Source: Deltaproteobacteria bacterium
Lineage (GTDB): Bacteria > Myxococcota_A > UBA796 > GCA-2862545
Assembly (NCBI GenBank): GCA_007693595.1
Contig: REDI01000002.1
Location: 1 to 64,000, forward strand
Direction: 5' to 3'
Length of the DNA: 64,000 nucleotides
Of the stretch, positions 16,786 to 27,399 are shown piece after piece. Numbering within the stretch: the stretch's first letter is position 1; each line of letters begins with the position of its first letter. The notes under the pieces are model-generated. The model did not search any database and was not told where the DNA came from. It was given only the letters and a program-made list of their open reading frames with translations. A program made the position numbers and the translations under genes.

Positions 16786-16807
16786 CCGCCCTTTCCAAGG
16801 AGCACCC

Positions 16808-18013
16808 ATGCCCGAAGCCTTCATCTACGATGCCGTGCGCACGCCGCGCGGCAAGGGCAAGTCGAGCGGCAGCCTGTACGTGCAGCGCCCCATCGACCTC
16901 GCCGCCACCGCACTCGCCTCTCTGCGCGACCGGACCGGCCTCGACACCTCCCTGGTCGACGACGTGGTGCTCGGCTGCGTCACCCAGGCCAAGGAACAAG
17001 GCGCGTGCATCGCGCGCTTCGCTGCGCTCCAGGCCGGCTACGACCTCGACGCCCCCGGATCGACCGTCAACCGCTTCTGCGGATCGGGGCTCGAGGCCGT
17101 CAACTCCGCGGCGAGCATGGTCGGTTCCGGCTTCTTCGACTGTGCCATCGGAGGCGGCGTCGAGTCCATGTCGCGGGTCCCCATGGGCAGCGACGGCGGC
17201 GCCATCTTCGACGTGAGCCAGCAGTGGTCGTTCGGCTCGGTTCCTCAGGGGATCAGCGCCGACCTCATCGCCACCATGCGCGGCTACTCCCGCGCCGACG
17301 TCGACGCCTTCGCCCTCGAGAGCCAGCGCCGGGCAGGTCGGGCCATCGAAGCCGGCGTACACCAGGGCAGCCTCGTGCCCGTGCTCGACGAGTCCGGACT
17401 GCCGATCCTCGCCGTCGACGAGCTCCCTCGCCCCGACTCCACCCTCGAGGGCCTGGGCAAGCTCCAGCCCGCCTTCGAGATGATGGGGCGGCAGTTCAAG
17501 CTCGACACCCTCGTACGCAAGCAGTACCCCCACGTCCACCGCGTCGAGCACGTTCACACCGCCGGCAACAGCTCGGGCATCGTCGACGGCGCGGCCGCCG
17601 TCCTGCTGGGCAACGCCGAGCTGGGGCAGAGGCTCGGGATCACGCCTCGCGCTCGCGTGCGGTCCATGGCGGTGGTCGGCGAGGAGCCCTTGATCATGCT
17701 CACAGGCCCCATGCCCGCGACCCGCAAGGCGCTCCAGCGCGCCGGAATGAGCGTGGGCGACATCGACCTCTTCGAAGTCAACGAGGCCTTCGCCTCGGTG
17801 GTCCTGGCCTTCATGGAAGAGCTCGACGTCCCCCATGACAAGGTCAACCTCTGGGGAGGCGCCATCGCCTATGGCCACCCCCTTGGCGCGACAGGCGCCA
17901 TGCTGCTCAACACCGCCCTCGATGCTCTGGAACAGAAGGGCCTCGGCACCGCCTGCATCACCCTGTGCATCGGCGGCGGAATGGGCATCGCAACCATCAT
18001 CGAGCGGGTGTGA
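16808..18013 (+). CDS. fadA: acetyl-CoA C-acyltransferase (beta-oxidation thiolase)
   Basis: A 401-residue thiolase. The nucleophilic Cys is residue 91 in [12 protein letters not shown], the general-acid/base motif is [11 protein letters not shown], and the C-terminal CIGGGMG carries the second catalytic Cys. NEAFA gives the Asn of the active-site pocket. Length and motifs fit the degradative 3-ketoacyl-CoA thiolases, which cleave 3-ketoacyl-CoA to acetyl-CoA and a shortened acyl-CoA. It is followed after two bases by the FadB-like gene, so the two make a trifunctional beta-oxidation complex. An AGGAG ribosome site precedes the ATG. Confidence 0.88.
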   Translation: MPEAFIYDAVRTPRGKGKSSGSLYVQRPIDLAATALASLRDRTGLDTSLVDDVVLGCVTQAKEQGACIARFAALQAGYDLDAPGSTVNRFCGSGLEAVNSAASMVGSGFFDCAIGGGVESMSRVPMGSDGGAIFDVSQQWSFGSVPQGISADLIATMRGYSRADVDAFALESQRRAGRAIEAGVHQGSLVPVLDESGLPILAVDELPRPDSTLEGLGKLQPAFEMMGRQFKLDTLVRKQYPHVHRVEHVHTAGNSSGIVDGAAAVLLGNAELGQRLGITPRARVRSMAVVGEEPLIMLTGPMPATRKALQRAGMSVGDIDLFEVNEAFASVVLAFMEELDVPHDKVNLWGGAIAYGHPLGATGAMLLNTALDALEQKGLGTACITLCIGGGMGIATIIERV

Positions 18014-18015
18014 AC

Positions 18016-20154
18016 ATGGCTGAACTACTCAAGAACTCCCTCGGCACCCTCTCCTTCGACGAGTCCTCCGGCGTGGCCACCCTGACCATGGCCATGGAGG
18101 GCGGCGTCAACAAGGTCAACGACGCCTTCGGCCTCGGTCTGAACGAGGCGCTCGATACGCTGGCGCAGCTCGACGGCCTCAAGGGGCTGGTCCTAGCCTC
18201 GGCCCACCGCGACTTCTGCGTGGGCGCCGACATCGACATGCTCTACAAGCTCACCGATCCGGCGGACGTCTTCTCGATGGTCAGCCAGATTAACGCCCTC
18301 TTTCGCAAGCTCGAGACCTTCGGTAAGCCCGTGGTCGCCGCCCTCACCGGCACGGCCTTGGGCGGCGGCTTCGAGCTGGCCCTAGCTTGTCACCACCGGA
18401 TCGCGCTAAACGACGCGCGCATCCAGGTCGGGCTACCCGAGGTCATGCTCGGGGTGATCCCCGGGGCCGGGGGCACCCAGCGCCTCCCAAGGCTGATCGG
18501 GATCCAGCCTGCCGTCGAGCTCATGGCCCAAGGAGCCCGCGTGCGCGCCCCCAAGGCCAAGGGCAAGGGCCTGGTCGACGCCCTGGTCGACACCCCCGAG
18601 CAGCTCCTCGATGCCGCCAGGGCATGGATCGTAGCCAACCCGCGCGCGAAGCAACCCTGGGAGTCCCGGTCCTTCGCCTTCCCCGGTGGGGTCCAACCCC
18701 AGACCACCGATGCGATGAACCTCTACACCGCGGCCTCGGCCATGCTCTACGACAAGACGGCCGGCGCGCTGTGCGCCCCCGAGGTCTTGCTGCAAGTGGT
18801 GCAGGAGGGCTGCCGCATGAGCTTCGAGCGATCGCTCGAGCGCGAGGCGCGCGCGTTCACCAAGCTCGCCACGTCCGGCCAAGCCAAAGACATGATGCGC
18901 ACCTTGTGGTACCACAAGAACGCCGCCGACAAACACGAGGGTCTGCCGCGAGCTGAGGCCGAGAACATCGAGAAGATCGCGATCCTCGGCGCGGGCATGA
19001 TGGGGGCGGGGCTGGCTTCGATCTGCGCCCAGGCCGGCTACTCCGTCGTCATCAAAGACATCGCCCAGGCTCCTCTCGACGCCGCCGAGAAGCGGGTGCG
19101 CGACAACCTCAAGGCCATGCGGCACCTGAGCGCCGACGAGCGCGAGGAGGTCGCCGGACGGGTGAGCTATACCCTGGAGCTCGAGCTGCTTCGGGGCACC
19201 GACCTGGTGATCGAGGCGGTCGTCGAGAACCTAGAGGTCAAGCACAAGGTCATCGCCGAGGTCGAGCCCTTGCTCGCCGGAGGTGCGATCTTCGCCTCGA
19301 ACACCTCAGCCCTGCCGATCTCCGATCTCGCCAAGGCCTCGGCACACCCCGAACGCTTCATCGGCCTGCACTACTTCTCCCCCGTCGAGAAGATGCCGTT
19401 GCTCGAGATCATTCGCGGCGAGGCCACCTCCGACGAGACGCTGGGGCGCTGCCTGCGCTTCGCCAAGCGCACCAAGAAGACCCCCATCGTGGTGAACGAC
19501 GGCTACGCCTTTTACACCACGCGGCTGTTCTCGGCCTATACCCTCGAAGGGGTACAGCTCGTCGCCGAGGGGCACGACCCGCGGCTGGTCGAGTGGGGCG
19601 CCCGCACCGCCGGCATGATCGTCGGCCCGCTCCAAGTCTTCGATGAGGTCACCCTCACCCTTGGCCTGAAGGCCATGGAGGGGGCGAGCGCCTACGGCTA
19701 CCATCTGGCGGACCTGCCGGGCGTGGCCTTGCTGCGCACCCTGGTCAACGAGCACGATCGGCTCGGTAAGGCGCACGGAGCTGGGTTCTACGACTACGAA
19801 AAGGGGCGTCGAAAAGGGATCTGGTCTGGCCTGACCGAACTCACGCCGCCTCCCCCCGCCGAGACCGGCATCGACATCGTCCGCCGCCGACTCATGCTGA
19901 TCCAGGCCGCTGAAGTTGGCCGCGTCCTCGACGACGGGGTGCTCCAGCGCCACCGCGACGCCGAGGTGGGCGCGATTCTGGGCCTGGGCTTCGCACCCGG
20001 AACGGGTGGTCCCCTCTCCTGGATGCAGCGCCAAGGCCTCGCCGCCCTCGTCCATGAGCTCGAGGAAGCCGCCGCCAAGTGGGGCGACCGCTACGCACCG
20101 AGCCCGACCCTTCGCGACATGGCCGACAAGGGCGAAGTCTTCTTCCGGGACTGA
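18016..20154 (+). CDS. fadB: multifunctional fatty acid oxidation protein (enoyl-CoA hydratase/3-hydroxyacyl-CoA dehydrogenase)
   Basis: A 712-residue fusion. The N-terminal crotonase domain (1-190) has [11 protein letters not shown] and [21 protein letters not shown], supplying both catalytic Glu residues. The Rossmann NAD domain starts near 318 with [29 protein letters not shown] holds the catalytic His of the dehydrogenase. Two C-terminal helical domains follow ([32 protein letters not shown]). It hydrates enoyl-CoA and oxidises 3-hydroxyacyl-CoA. It lies two bases after the thiolase stop, in the same operon, in the reverse order of E. coli fadBA. Confidence 0.93.
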   Translation: MAELLKNSLGTLSFDESSGVATLTMAMEGGVNKVNDAFGLGLNEALDTLAQLDGLKGLVLASAHRDFCVGADIDMLYKLTDPADVFSMVSQINALFRKLETFGKPVVAALTGTALGGGFELALACHHRIALNDARIQVGLPEVMLGVIPGAGGTQRLPRLIGIQPAVELMAQGARVRAPKAKGKGLVDALVDTPEQLLDAARAWIVANPRAKQPWESRSFAFPGGVQPQTTDAMNLYTAASAMLYDKTAGALCAPEVLLQVVQEGCRMSFERSLEREARAFTKLATSGQAKDMMRTLWYHKNAADKHEGLPRAEAENIEKIAILGAGMMGAGLASICAQAGYSVVIKDIAQAPLDAAEKRVRDNLKAMRHLSADEREEVAGRVSYTLELELLRGTDLVIEAVVENLEVKHKVIAEVEPLLAGGAIFASNTSALPISDLAKASAHPERFIGLHYFSPVEKMPLLEIIRGEATSDETLGRCLRFAKRTKKTPIVVNDGYAFYTTRLFSAYTLEGVQLVAEGHDPRLVEWGARTAGMIVGPLQVFDEVTLTLGLKAMEGASAYGYHLADLPGVALLRTLVNEHDRLGKAHGAGFYDYEKGRRKGIWSGLTELTPPPPAETGIDIVRRRLMLIQAAEVGRVLDDGVLQRHRDAEVGAILGLGFAPGTGGPLSWMQRQGLAALVHELEEAAAKWGDRYAPSPTLRDMADKGEVFFRD

Positions 20155-20219
20155 GCCTCTGGGGTTCGCAACGGGCACCGCCTATTCGCTCCCTTCTTCA
20201 CCCTCTCCCCGGACACCCC

Positions 20220-21566
20220 GTGACCTCCCTCGACAGCCTCGACGCCCTGCTCGACCACATCGAGACCCGCGATCCGCACCAGCCCGAGTTCCGACAGGCG
20301 GTCGAGGAGGTGATGGGACCCGTCTTTCCCTACCTCGACGAGCACCCCGAGCTGATCGGCGACGGCCTGCTCGCGCGCCTGATCGAGCCGGACCGGGTGG
20401 TGCAGTTTCGGGTCCCGTGGATCGACGATAAGGGCCAGGTCCACGTCGAGCGAGGCTACCGGGTCCAGTTCAACGCCGCGCTCGGGCCTTACAAAGGGGG
20501 GCTGCGCTTCCATCCCAGCGTCAACCTGAGCATCCTCAAGTTTCTCGCTTTTGAACAGATCTTCAAGAACGCCCTCACGGGGCTGCCCATGGGCGGTGGG
20601 AAGGGGGGGGCGACCTTCAACCCCAGAGGGCGGTCGGATCACGAGATCATGAGGTTCTGCCAGAGCTTCATGACGGAGCTCTTCAGGCACCTGGGCCCTA
20701 CAACCGACGTACCCGCCGGCGACATCGGGGTCGGCGGGCGCGAGATCGGCTACCTCTTCGGTCAATACAAGCGCCTCGCAAACGCCTTCGACGGCACCTT
20801 GACCGGCAAGGCGGTGGGCTGGGGCGGCTCCGAGCTGCGCACGGAAGCCACGGGCTACGGGCTGATCTACTTGGCCCAGCATGCCTTGGAGCATCGCGGC
20901 GAAGCCCTGGAAGGCAAGCGGGTCGCCATCTCGGGATCGGGCAACGTGGCGCTCTATGCCGCGGAGCTAGCGATCGAGTGCGGGGCGAGGGTGCTCACCC
21001 TCTCGGACTCCGATGGCTTCGTGCACGACCCCGAGGGCCTCGACACCGAGAAGCTCGACTGGATCAAGGCGCTCAAGCAGGAGCGGCGGGGCCGTATCCA
21101 CGACTATGCACAGGCGTTTTCCGGGGTCAGATTTCACGAGGGGCAGGCCCCATGGGGCGTCGAGGTGGACCTGGCGCTGCCCTGCGCGACCCAGAACGAG
21201 CTCGACGACGAGGCCGCACGGGCCCTGACGCACAACGGCTGCGCCGCCGTGCTCGAGGGGGCGAACATGCCCTGCACCGCAGGAGCCGTTCGGGTCCTTC
21301 GGGGGGCTTCGGCACTCTTCGTGCCGGGCAAGGCGGCCAACGCTGGAGGGGTCGCGACCTCGGGCCTCGAGATGAGCCAGAACGCTGCGCACCGGGCCTG
21401 GTCCCGCGATCGGGTCGAGCGCCGACTGCGCGAGATCATGGCCGCGATCCACGAGCAGTGCATCGCCTATGGCGAAGGCGATGACGGGGTGGACTACGTC
21501 CGAGGCGCCAATCGGGCAGGCTTCGTGCGAGTGGCGCGTGCCATGCAGGCCCATGGCGTGGTCTGA
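20220..21566 (+). CDS. gdhA: NADP-specific glutamate dehydrogenase
   Basis: A 448-residue enzyme closely matching the hexameric NADP-dependent GdhA: RVQFNAALGPYKGGLRFHPSVNLSILKFL, LPMGGGKGGATF with the catalytic Lys, DVPAGDIGVGGREIG, the Rossmann SGSGNVA and FVPGKAANAGGVATSGLEM. It converts 2-oxoglutarate and ammonium to glutamate. A GTG at 20220 is the start, because translation from there reads TSLDSLDALLDHIETRDPHQPEF, aligning with known N-termini; longer reading frames upstream are non-coding. It lies 65 bases after fadB but is probably transcribed separately. Confidence 0.92.
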   Translation: MTSLDSLDALLDHIETRDPHQPEFRQAVEEVMGPVFPYLDEHPELIGDGLLARLIEPDRVVQFRVPWIDDKGQVHVERGYRVQFNAALGPYKGGLRFHPSVNLSILKFLAFEQIFKNALTGLPMGGGKGGATFNPRGRSDHEIMRFCQSFMTELFRHLGPTTDVPAGDIGVGGREIGYLFGQYKRLANAFDGTLTGKAVGWGGSELRTEATGYGLIYLAQHALEHRGEALEGKRVAISGSGNVALYAAELAIECGARVLTLSDSDGFVHDPEGLDTEKLDWIKALKQERRGRIHDYAQAFSGVRFHEGQAPWGVEVDLALPCATQNELDDEAARALTHNGCAAVLEGANMPCTAGAVRVLRGASALFVPGKAANAGGVATSGLEMSQNAAHRAWSRDRVERRLREIMAAIHEQCIAYGEGDDGVDYVRGANRAGFVRVARAMQAHGVV

Positions 21567-21665
21567 GGGGGCACACTCGTCCACAGGGTCGGCCGTGAGG
21601 GTTCGCTCCGATTTCCGCTATCGCGGCGAGGCGTCTTCACGACCCACCTTGGCGGAGCCGATGCT

Positions 21666-21680
21666 GGGAACCATGTTCCC
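21666..21680 (+). promoter_or_regulatory. GGGAAC-CAT-GTTCCC palindrome at the ribosome-binding position of sua5
   Basis: A perfect 6-3-6 inverted repeat ends three bases before the ATG of the threonylcarbamoyl-AMP synthase gene. It occupies the position of the Shine-Dalgarno sequence. It could be a repressor site or an RNA hairpin limiting translation. No other purine-rich ribosome site is visible. Confidence 0.3.
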
Positions 21681-21683
21681 GTC

Positions 21684-22772
21684 ATGAGCAGAGTCGTCCC
21701 CCCCACCGAGCCCAACCTCGACGCCGCCGCGGCGCACCTCCGCGCTGGAGGCTTGGTGGGGCTACCCACCGAGACCGTGTACGGCGTCGCGGCCCACGCC
21801 CTCGACACCCAGGCGGTGAGCCGGATCTACGCCGCCAAAGATCGGCCGAGCTTCAACCCCCTCATCCTGCACGTCCCCGTCGAACAGGCCAACCTCGCGG
21901 CCCTCGATCGCGCCGGGCTCGTGCGCGCCAACGCCCTCGATCCAGAGGCCCAGCGGGTCGTGGAGCGGCTGAGTGAGCGCTGGCCCGGCCCCTTGACGCT
22001 GGTGCTCCCCAAGGGGCCCCGCGTTCCGGATCTCACCACCGCGGGACTCGACACGGTGGCGATCCGGTGCCCGGACCACCCCGTCGCCCAAGCGCTCCTC
22101 CGTCGATTGGATCAGCCCCTCGCCGCACCGAGTGCGAACCGCTCGGGTCGGATCAGCCCAACCAGCCCTCAAGATGTGCTCGAAGAGCTCGGCGACGCGC
22201 TCGGTCTGATCCTCGATGGCGGGCCTTGCGCCGAGGGCTTGGAGTCTACCGTGGTGCATGTCGGGCCCGCGGGCAGCGTCACGCTGCTCCGCCCGGGCAC
22301 CTTGGATCGCGCGACCCTCGAGCGCCTCACCGACGGCCCGGTTCACATCTCTGAGGCCGATCCGGCGAGGCCCCGCTCACCGGGCCTGGACCATCGGCAC
22401 TACGCTCCCCAGACCCCCTTCCTCGCGCTGCCCACACGCTGCGGGGACCTCCCCGAGCCCCTCTGGCGACGCCTTCGGGAGCGCGCCTCGCGCGCGAGCG
22501 TGATCGGGGTGCTCTGCTGGACCGCCGAAGACGCGAGCCGCGTGCCACGCTGCCTTCCGGGCGTCGAGGTCCATGCCCTCGCTCTGACCCACCACGGGGA
22601 TCCCCACGAGGGAGCACGGCGGCTCTTCAGCACCCTGCGCGCCCTCGACGCGCTGGGCGCGGACCTGCTGCTCGCCGAGCCCTGCCCCCCTGCGGTCGAC
22701 CCCCACGGCCTCGACTTCGCGTTGCGCGACCGGCTCCGGCGAGCGGCCACCGCCCTACACGACGAGCCTTGA
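21684..22772 (+). CDS. tsaC: L-threonylcarbamoyladenylate synthase (Sua5 type)
   Basis: A 362-residue Sua5-like enzyme. The N-terminal YrdC domain has GLPTETVYGVAAHA, YAAKDRPSFNPLILHV, WPGPLTLVLPK, SANRSGRISPT and GLESTVV. The C-terminal 130 residues (from about 225, RSPGLDHRHYAPQTP) are the Sua5 domain that distinguishes the long form from short TsaC. It makes threonylcarbamoyl-AMP for the universal t6A37 tRNA modification. It stands alone between gdhA and a small lipoprotein gene on the opposite strand. Confidence 0.92.
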   Translation: MSRVVPPTEPNLDAAAAHLRAGGLVGLPTETVYGVAAHALDTQAVSRIYAAKDRPSFNPLILHVPVEQANLAALDRAGLVRANALDPEAQRVVERLSERWPGPLTLVLPKGPRVPDLTTAGLDTVAIRCPDHPVAQALLRRLDQPLAAPSANRSGRISPTSPQDVLEELGDALGLILDGGPCAEGLESTVVHVGPAGSVTLLRPGTLDRATLERLTDGPVHISEADPARPRSPGLDHRHYAPQTPFLALPTRCGDLPEPLWRRLRERASRASVIGVLCWTAEDASRVPRCLPGVEVHALALTHHGDPHEGARRLFSTLRALDALGADLLLAEPCPPAVDPHGLDFALRDRLRRAATALHDEP

Positions 22773-22780
22773 GCCCCACG

Positions 22781-23116
22781 CTACTCCGATGCCGAAGCCG
22801 TGTCGCTGGCGGCTCCAGCCCCCGATCCCGTCTCGGCCACACAGGTCTGGTCGACACAGTCGAGGGTGATGCTCGGGCAGGGAGCGCAGCTTCTAAGCTC
22901 ATCACACCGGCGCTGCTTGCGGCTGCGCTCCGCCGCCCATCGGGTCGTCTCGGTGTAGCTGATCGCGTCGATGTCGCACTCACACTCGCACACATCGCCG
23001 ACGTAGACGGCCCGGCAAGTATTGGCGATCTCGCAGGTCTGATCGTAGCCGTCGACCGACATGTCGGTGTTTCCGCAGGCTGCGAGCATCAAGGCGAGCA
23101 AGATGGCGCGTCGCAT
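22781..23116 (-). CDS. small Cys-rich lipoprotein
   Basis: The 111-residue protein has a lipobox LMLAAC. The mature part holds ten further Cys residues, including a dense CECEC-type cluster (VCECECD) and CAPC, suggesting several disulfides or a metal site. The C-terminus is Ser/Ala/Thr-rich (SDTASASE). No homologue is recognised. The start at 23116 follows a GGAGGG ribosome site at three bases; the longer reading frame from 23164 would bury the signal peptide. It converges with sua5 and is divergent from the tyrosine-degradation operon. Confidence 0.7.
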   Translation of the reverse strand: MRRAILLALMLAACGNTDMSVDGYDQTCEIANTCRAVYVGDVCECECDIDAISYTETTRWAAERSRKQRRCDELRSCAPCPSITLDCVDQTCVAETGSGAGAASDTASASE

Positions 23117-23150
23117 GGACCCTCCAATGCCAGGGAGCATAGCACTTGCA

Positions 23151-23200
23151 GACCGAGCGCCCACCCCCGTCCACCGGGGAATCGCCTGCCAGGCTCGGTC
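23151..23200 (+). promoter_or_regulatory. stem-loop leader of the tyrosine-degradation operon
   Basis: An 8-bp perfect stem (GACCGAGC 23151-23158 with GCTCGGTC 23193-23200) encloses a second hairpin, CCCCG-tccac-CGGGG (23165-23179). The pair sits 40-90 bases before the fumarylacetoacetase start. It may be an RNA leader structure or a long-arm operator. No known riboswitch core is recognised. Confidence 0.35.
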
Positions 23201-23241
23201 GGACTCGTTAGGCCTCCGGTCCCCCCTTCCCCTGAGGTCCC

Positions 23242-24219
23242 ATGAAGCTCGCCACCCTCGCCGACGGAACCCGCGATGGCGCCCTGATCGTCGTCAGCCC
23301 CGATGGCGTCACCTTCGCCCGCGCCCACCACATCGCCCCGACCCTCCAGGCCGCCCTCGACAACTGGGAGGGGGCCGAGCCCGGTCTGCGCTCCCTCGAG
23401 CAGATGCTCGGCAACGGCGAGCTGACCGGCGAGCCCCTCGATCCGAACCAGCTCCTCGCCCCGCTCCCTCGGGCCTATGAGTGGATCGACGGCAGCGCCT
23501 ACCTCAACCACGTGCGGCTCGTCCGCAAGGCGCGCAACGCCGAGCCCCCCGCCACCCTCGAGACCGATCCCTTGGTCTACCAAGGCGGCAGCGGCACCTT
23601 CCTCGCCCCCACCCAAGACATCCCCCTGGTCGACCCCGACTGGGGGCTCGACTTCGAGGCCGAGATCTGCGTGGTGCTCGGCGACACCCCCCAAGGCGTG
23701 CGCGCCGAACAGGCGGAGCCCTACGTCAAGCTCCTGATGGTCTGCAACGACATCACCCTGCGCAATCTGATCCCCACCGAGCTCAAGAAGAACTTCGGCT
23801 TCTTCAACTCCAAGCCCTCGACCGCCTTCGCGCCCTTCGCCATCACCCCCGACGAGCTCGGCGCGGCCTGGCAGGATGGGCGCGTGCACCTCCCGCTGTC
23901 GACCTGGCTCAACGGCGAGCTCGCGGGCGACCCCGAGGCCGGCCCCGAGATGCACTTCAGCTTCTTCGACCTGATCGCCCATATCACCAAGACCCGCGCC
24001 TTCACCGCCGGGACGATCCTGGGGTCGGGTACGGTGTCGAACGAAGACCGCGAGCGCGGCAGCTCTTGCCTCTCCGAGAAGCGCATGATCGAGATCATCG
24101 ACGGTGGCGAGGCGCGCACCCGGTACATGGGGCCCGGCGACCGTGTGCGCATCGAGATGCTCGACGAAGAAGGCCGCAGCCTCTTCGGGGCCATCGAACA
24201 GGTGGTGGTGAAGGCGTGA
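23242..24219 (+). CDS. fahA: fumarylacetoacetase (FAH family)
   Basis: A 325-residue FAH-family hydrolase with the metal ligands in DFEAEICVVLGD, ICNDIT-like VCNDITLRNL, KPSTAFAPF and the active-site GTILGSGTVSNED. The bacterial short form of about 325-330 residues that cleaves fumarylacetoacetate to fumarate and acetoacetate is the best match, supported by the maleylacetoacetate isomerase and HPPD genes behind it. Its TGA overlaps the isomerase GTG by four bases (GTGA), so the two are coupled. Confidence 0.88.
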   Translation: MKLATLADGTRDGALIVVSPDGVTFARAHHIAPTLQAALDNWEGAEPGLRSLEQMLGNGELTGEPLDPNQLLAPLPRAYEWIDGSAYLNHVRLVRKARNAEPPATLETDPLVYQGGSGTFLAPTQDIPLVDPDWGLDFEAEICVVLGDTPQGVRAEQAEPYVKLLMVCNDITLRNLIPTELKKNFGFFNSKPSTAFAPFAITPDELGAAWQDGRVHLPLSTWLNGELAGDPEAGPEMHFSFFDLIAHITKTRAFTAGTILGSGTVSNEDRERGSSCLSEKRMIEIIDGGEARTRYMGPGDRVRIEMLDEEGRSLFGAIEQVVVKA

Positions 24220-24845
24220 AGCTCTACGGATACTGGCGCAGCTCATCGAGCTGGAGGGTGCGCATCGCGCTGAACCTCAAGGGGCTCGACGTGACGTATG
24301 TGCCGGTCAACCTCTTGCATGGCGAGCAGCTTGAGCCGCCCCACCGCGCCCGCAACCCCCGCGGGCAGGTGCCGGTGCTCGAGCTCAACGACGGCACCCA
24401 GCTCTATGAGTCCTTGGCGATCGTGCTCTGGCTCGAGCAGCAGGTGCCCGATCCTGCGCTGCTCCCCGCCGAACCGCTGCGCCGCGCGAGGGCCTGGCAA
24501 GCAGCCGAGGTCGTCAACGCGGGGATCCAGCCCCTCCAGAACCTCGCCGTGCTCAAGAAGCTCGACACCCTCGGGGCCGATCGGGCCACCTGGGCGCGCG
24601 AGGTGATCGCCAGCGGCCTGGACGCCGTCGAGTCTATCGCTCACGACATGCCCGGTGACTTCGTGGTCGGCGATCGACCCACCGTCGCCGATCTCTGTCT
24701 GGTGCCGCAGCTCTACAACGCGCGGCGCTTCCAGGTCGACCTCGAGCCCTACCCTACGCTGCTCTCCGTCGAAGCACGCTGTGCGGAGCTGCCCGCCTTC
24801 CAGGCCGCACACCCCAGCGCTCAGCCCGACGCCATCGCCCCCTGA
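24216..24845 (+). CDS. maiA: maleylacetoacetate isomerase (zeta-class GST)
   Basis: A 209-residue zeta glutathione-S-transferase. KLYGYWRSSSSWRVRIALNLKG contains the Ser-Ser-Cys-like SSS glutathione motif (here Ser for Cys). YESLAIVLWLE and a helical C-terminal domain with DRPTVADLCLVPQ follow. It isomerises maleylacetoacetate to fumarylacetoacetate with glutathione. The GTG start at 24216 overlaps the preceding stop. The SSxS rather than SSC motif is seen in some members. Confidence 0.88.
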   Translation: MKLYGYWRSSSSWRVRIALNLKGLDVTYVPVNLLHGEQLEPPHRARNPRGQVPVLELNDGTQLYESLAIVLWLEQQVPDPALLPAEPLRRARAWQAAEVVNAGIQPLQNLAVLKKLDTLGADRATWAREVIASGLDAVESIAHDMPGDFVVGDRPTVADLCLVPQLYNARRFQVDLEPYPTLLSVEARCAELPAFQAAHPSAQPDAIAP

Positions 24846-24859
24846 ACCTCGGAGTCCCT

Positions 24860-26014
<1,155 letters not shown>

Positions 26015-26037
26015 CGACAGGGGCTTCACGGGCGCCG

Positions 26038-27390
26038 CTACACCGCCTGACTGAAGCGAAGCCCTTCGCTCGATCCGCCGAGGTAGGCGTCGAAGACCTG
26101 GGCGACGCGCCGGACGAGGATCCGGGCATCCTCGGGGACCTGAAGCCCCGCCTCGGTGCGTAGGACCAGACCATCTCGCTCCAGGGGCGCCAGTCGATCG
26201 AGCTCCGAGCGGAAGTGATCTTGCATCTTGAGCCCAAAGCGCTGCTCGACTTCGTCGAACGAGAGCTTGAGGGTACACATGATGCGCTCGATCACAAAGG
26301 CGCGGAGCTTGTCGTCGGCCGTCAGCATCCGACCGCGCTCGAGCTGCGGCAATCCCCGCTCGATCGCCTTGTACCACGAGCCGAGCTTGCTCCGCTGCTG
26401 AAGGAAGCGATCGGGCAGCTCGCTTATCGCGCTCATCCCCAGACCGATGAGGGGCGCGGCGGGGCGGTCGGTGTAGCCCATAAAGTCGCGCCGCAAGGTG
26501 CCATCGTTCGCCCCCATGGCCAGGGCGTCGTCGACCCGGGCGAAGTGATCCAGCCCGATCGGGCGGTAGCCGGCTCCGGCGAGGCGGCGTTGCGCGAGCC
26601 GATAGAGCTGGGCCCGCTGCAAGGGGGTGGGGAGCTCTCCTTCACCGAGGGAGCGCTGGTGGGGCTTGAGCCACGGGACGTGGGCGTAGCCAAACAAAGC
26701 GATGCGATCGGGCCCCATCGCCACGACCTCGTCGAGGGTGCGCGCGAAGCGGGCCGGCGACTGCCCTGGTAGGCCGTACATCAAGTCGAGGTTCAGCCCG
26801 CTCATGTCGAAGGATCGCGCCAGGTCGAGCAGCTCCGCCACGCGACGCCCCTGCTGCGGACGCCGAACCCGTGCCAAGACGTCTGGATCGAGGCTCTGGA
26901 CCCCGAGCGAGATCCTCGTCACGCCCAGCTCGGCGAGGACGTGAAGGTGCTCGTCGGTGGTCACGTCGGGGTCGACCTCGACCCCCACCTCCGCGCCCGG
27001 CAGCACCAAGAACCTGGCACGGATCAGTGAAAAGAGTCGACGAAGCTGGGCTGGACTCAGCCAAGTCGGGGTGCCCCCCCCAAGATGGAGCCGAACAGCC
27101 GGCAGGCGGCGACCGGGCAGCGGGAGGGTCTCGAGCTGCTTTTGGAGCACATCAAGGTAGCGATCGCCGACCCGCTGGAGCCCTGAGACGACCATATTGC
27201 ATCCGCAGAACGAACATTGTTCCTTGCAGAACGGGATGTGAACATAGACGCTCACCGCCCCGTCGAGCTGCGCCAGCCCCTCGTGGAGCCAAGGATCGGG
27301 GGGGTCTTCCGTCCACGCGGGCACCGTAGGGTAGCTCGTGTATCGGGGCCCAGGACGGGCATACCGTAAAAGGAGGTCGTCGGTGATCAT
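26038..27390 (-). CDS. hemN: oxygen-independent coproporphyrinogen III oxidase
   Basis: A 450-residue radical-SAM enzyme. The [4Fe-4S] motif is CKEQCSFCGCN, in the HemN form C-x3-C-x2-C-x-C. HLGGGTPTWL, the PGPRYTSYPTVP N-terminus, LDHFARVDDAL and the C-terminal HemN domain (IERIMCTLKLSF) are diagnostic. It decarboxylates coproporphyrinogen III to protoporphyrinogen IX without oxygen. It follows a glycosyltransferase gene after nine bases on the same strand, so it is probably the last gene of a transcript with unrelated cell-surface functions. Confidence 0.93.
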   Translation of the reverse strand: MITDDLLLRYARPGPRYTSYPTVPAWTEDPPDPWLHEGLAQLDGAVSVYVHIPFCKEQCSFCGCNMVVSGLQRVGDRYLDVLQKQLETLPLPGRRLPAVRLHLGGGTPTWLSPAQLRRLFSLIRARFLVLPGAEVGVEVDPDVTTDEHLHVLAELGVTRISLGVQSLDPDVLARVRRPQQGRRVAELLDLARSFDMSGLNLDLMYGLPGQSPARFARTLDEVVAMGPDRIALFGYAHVPWLKPHQRSLGEGELPTPLQRAQLYRLAQRRLAGAGYRPIGLDHFARVDDALAMGANDGTLRRDFMGYTDRPAAPLIGLGMSAISELPDRFLQQRSKLGSWYKAIERGLPQLERGRMLTADDKLRAFVIERIMCTLKLSFDEVEQRFGLKMQDHFRSELDRLAPLERDGLVLRTEAGLQVPEDARILVRRVAQVFDAYLGGSSEGLRFSQAV

Positions 27391-27399
27391 GTTGGAAGA

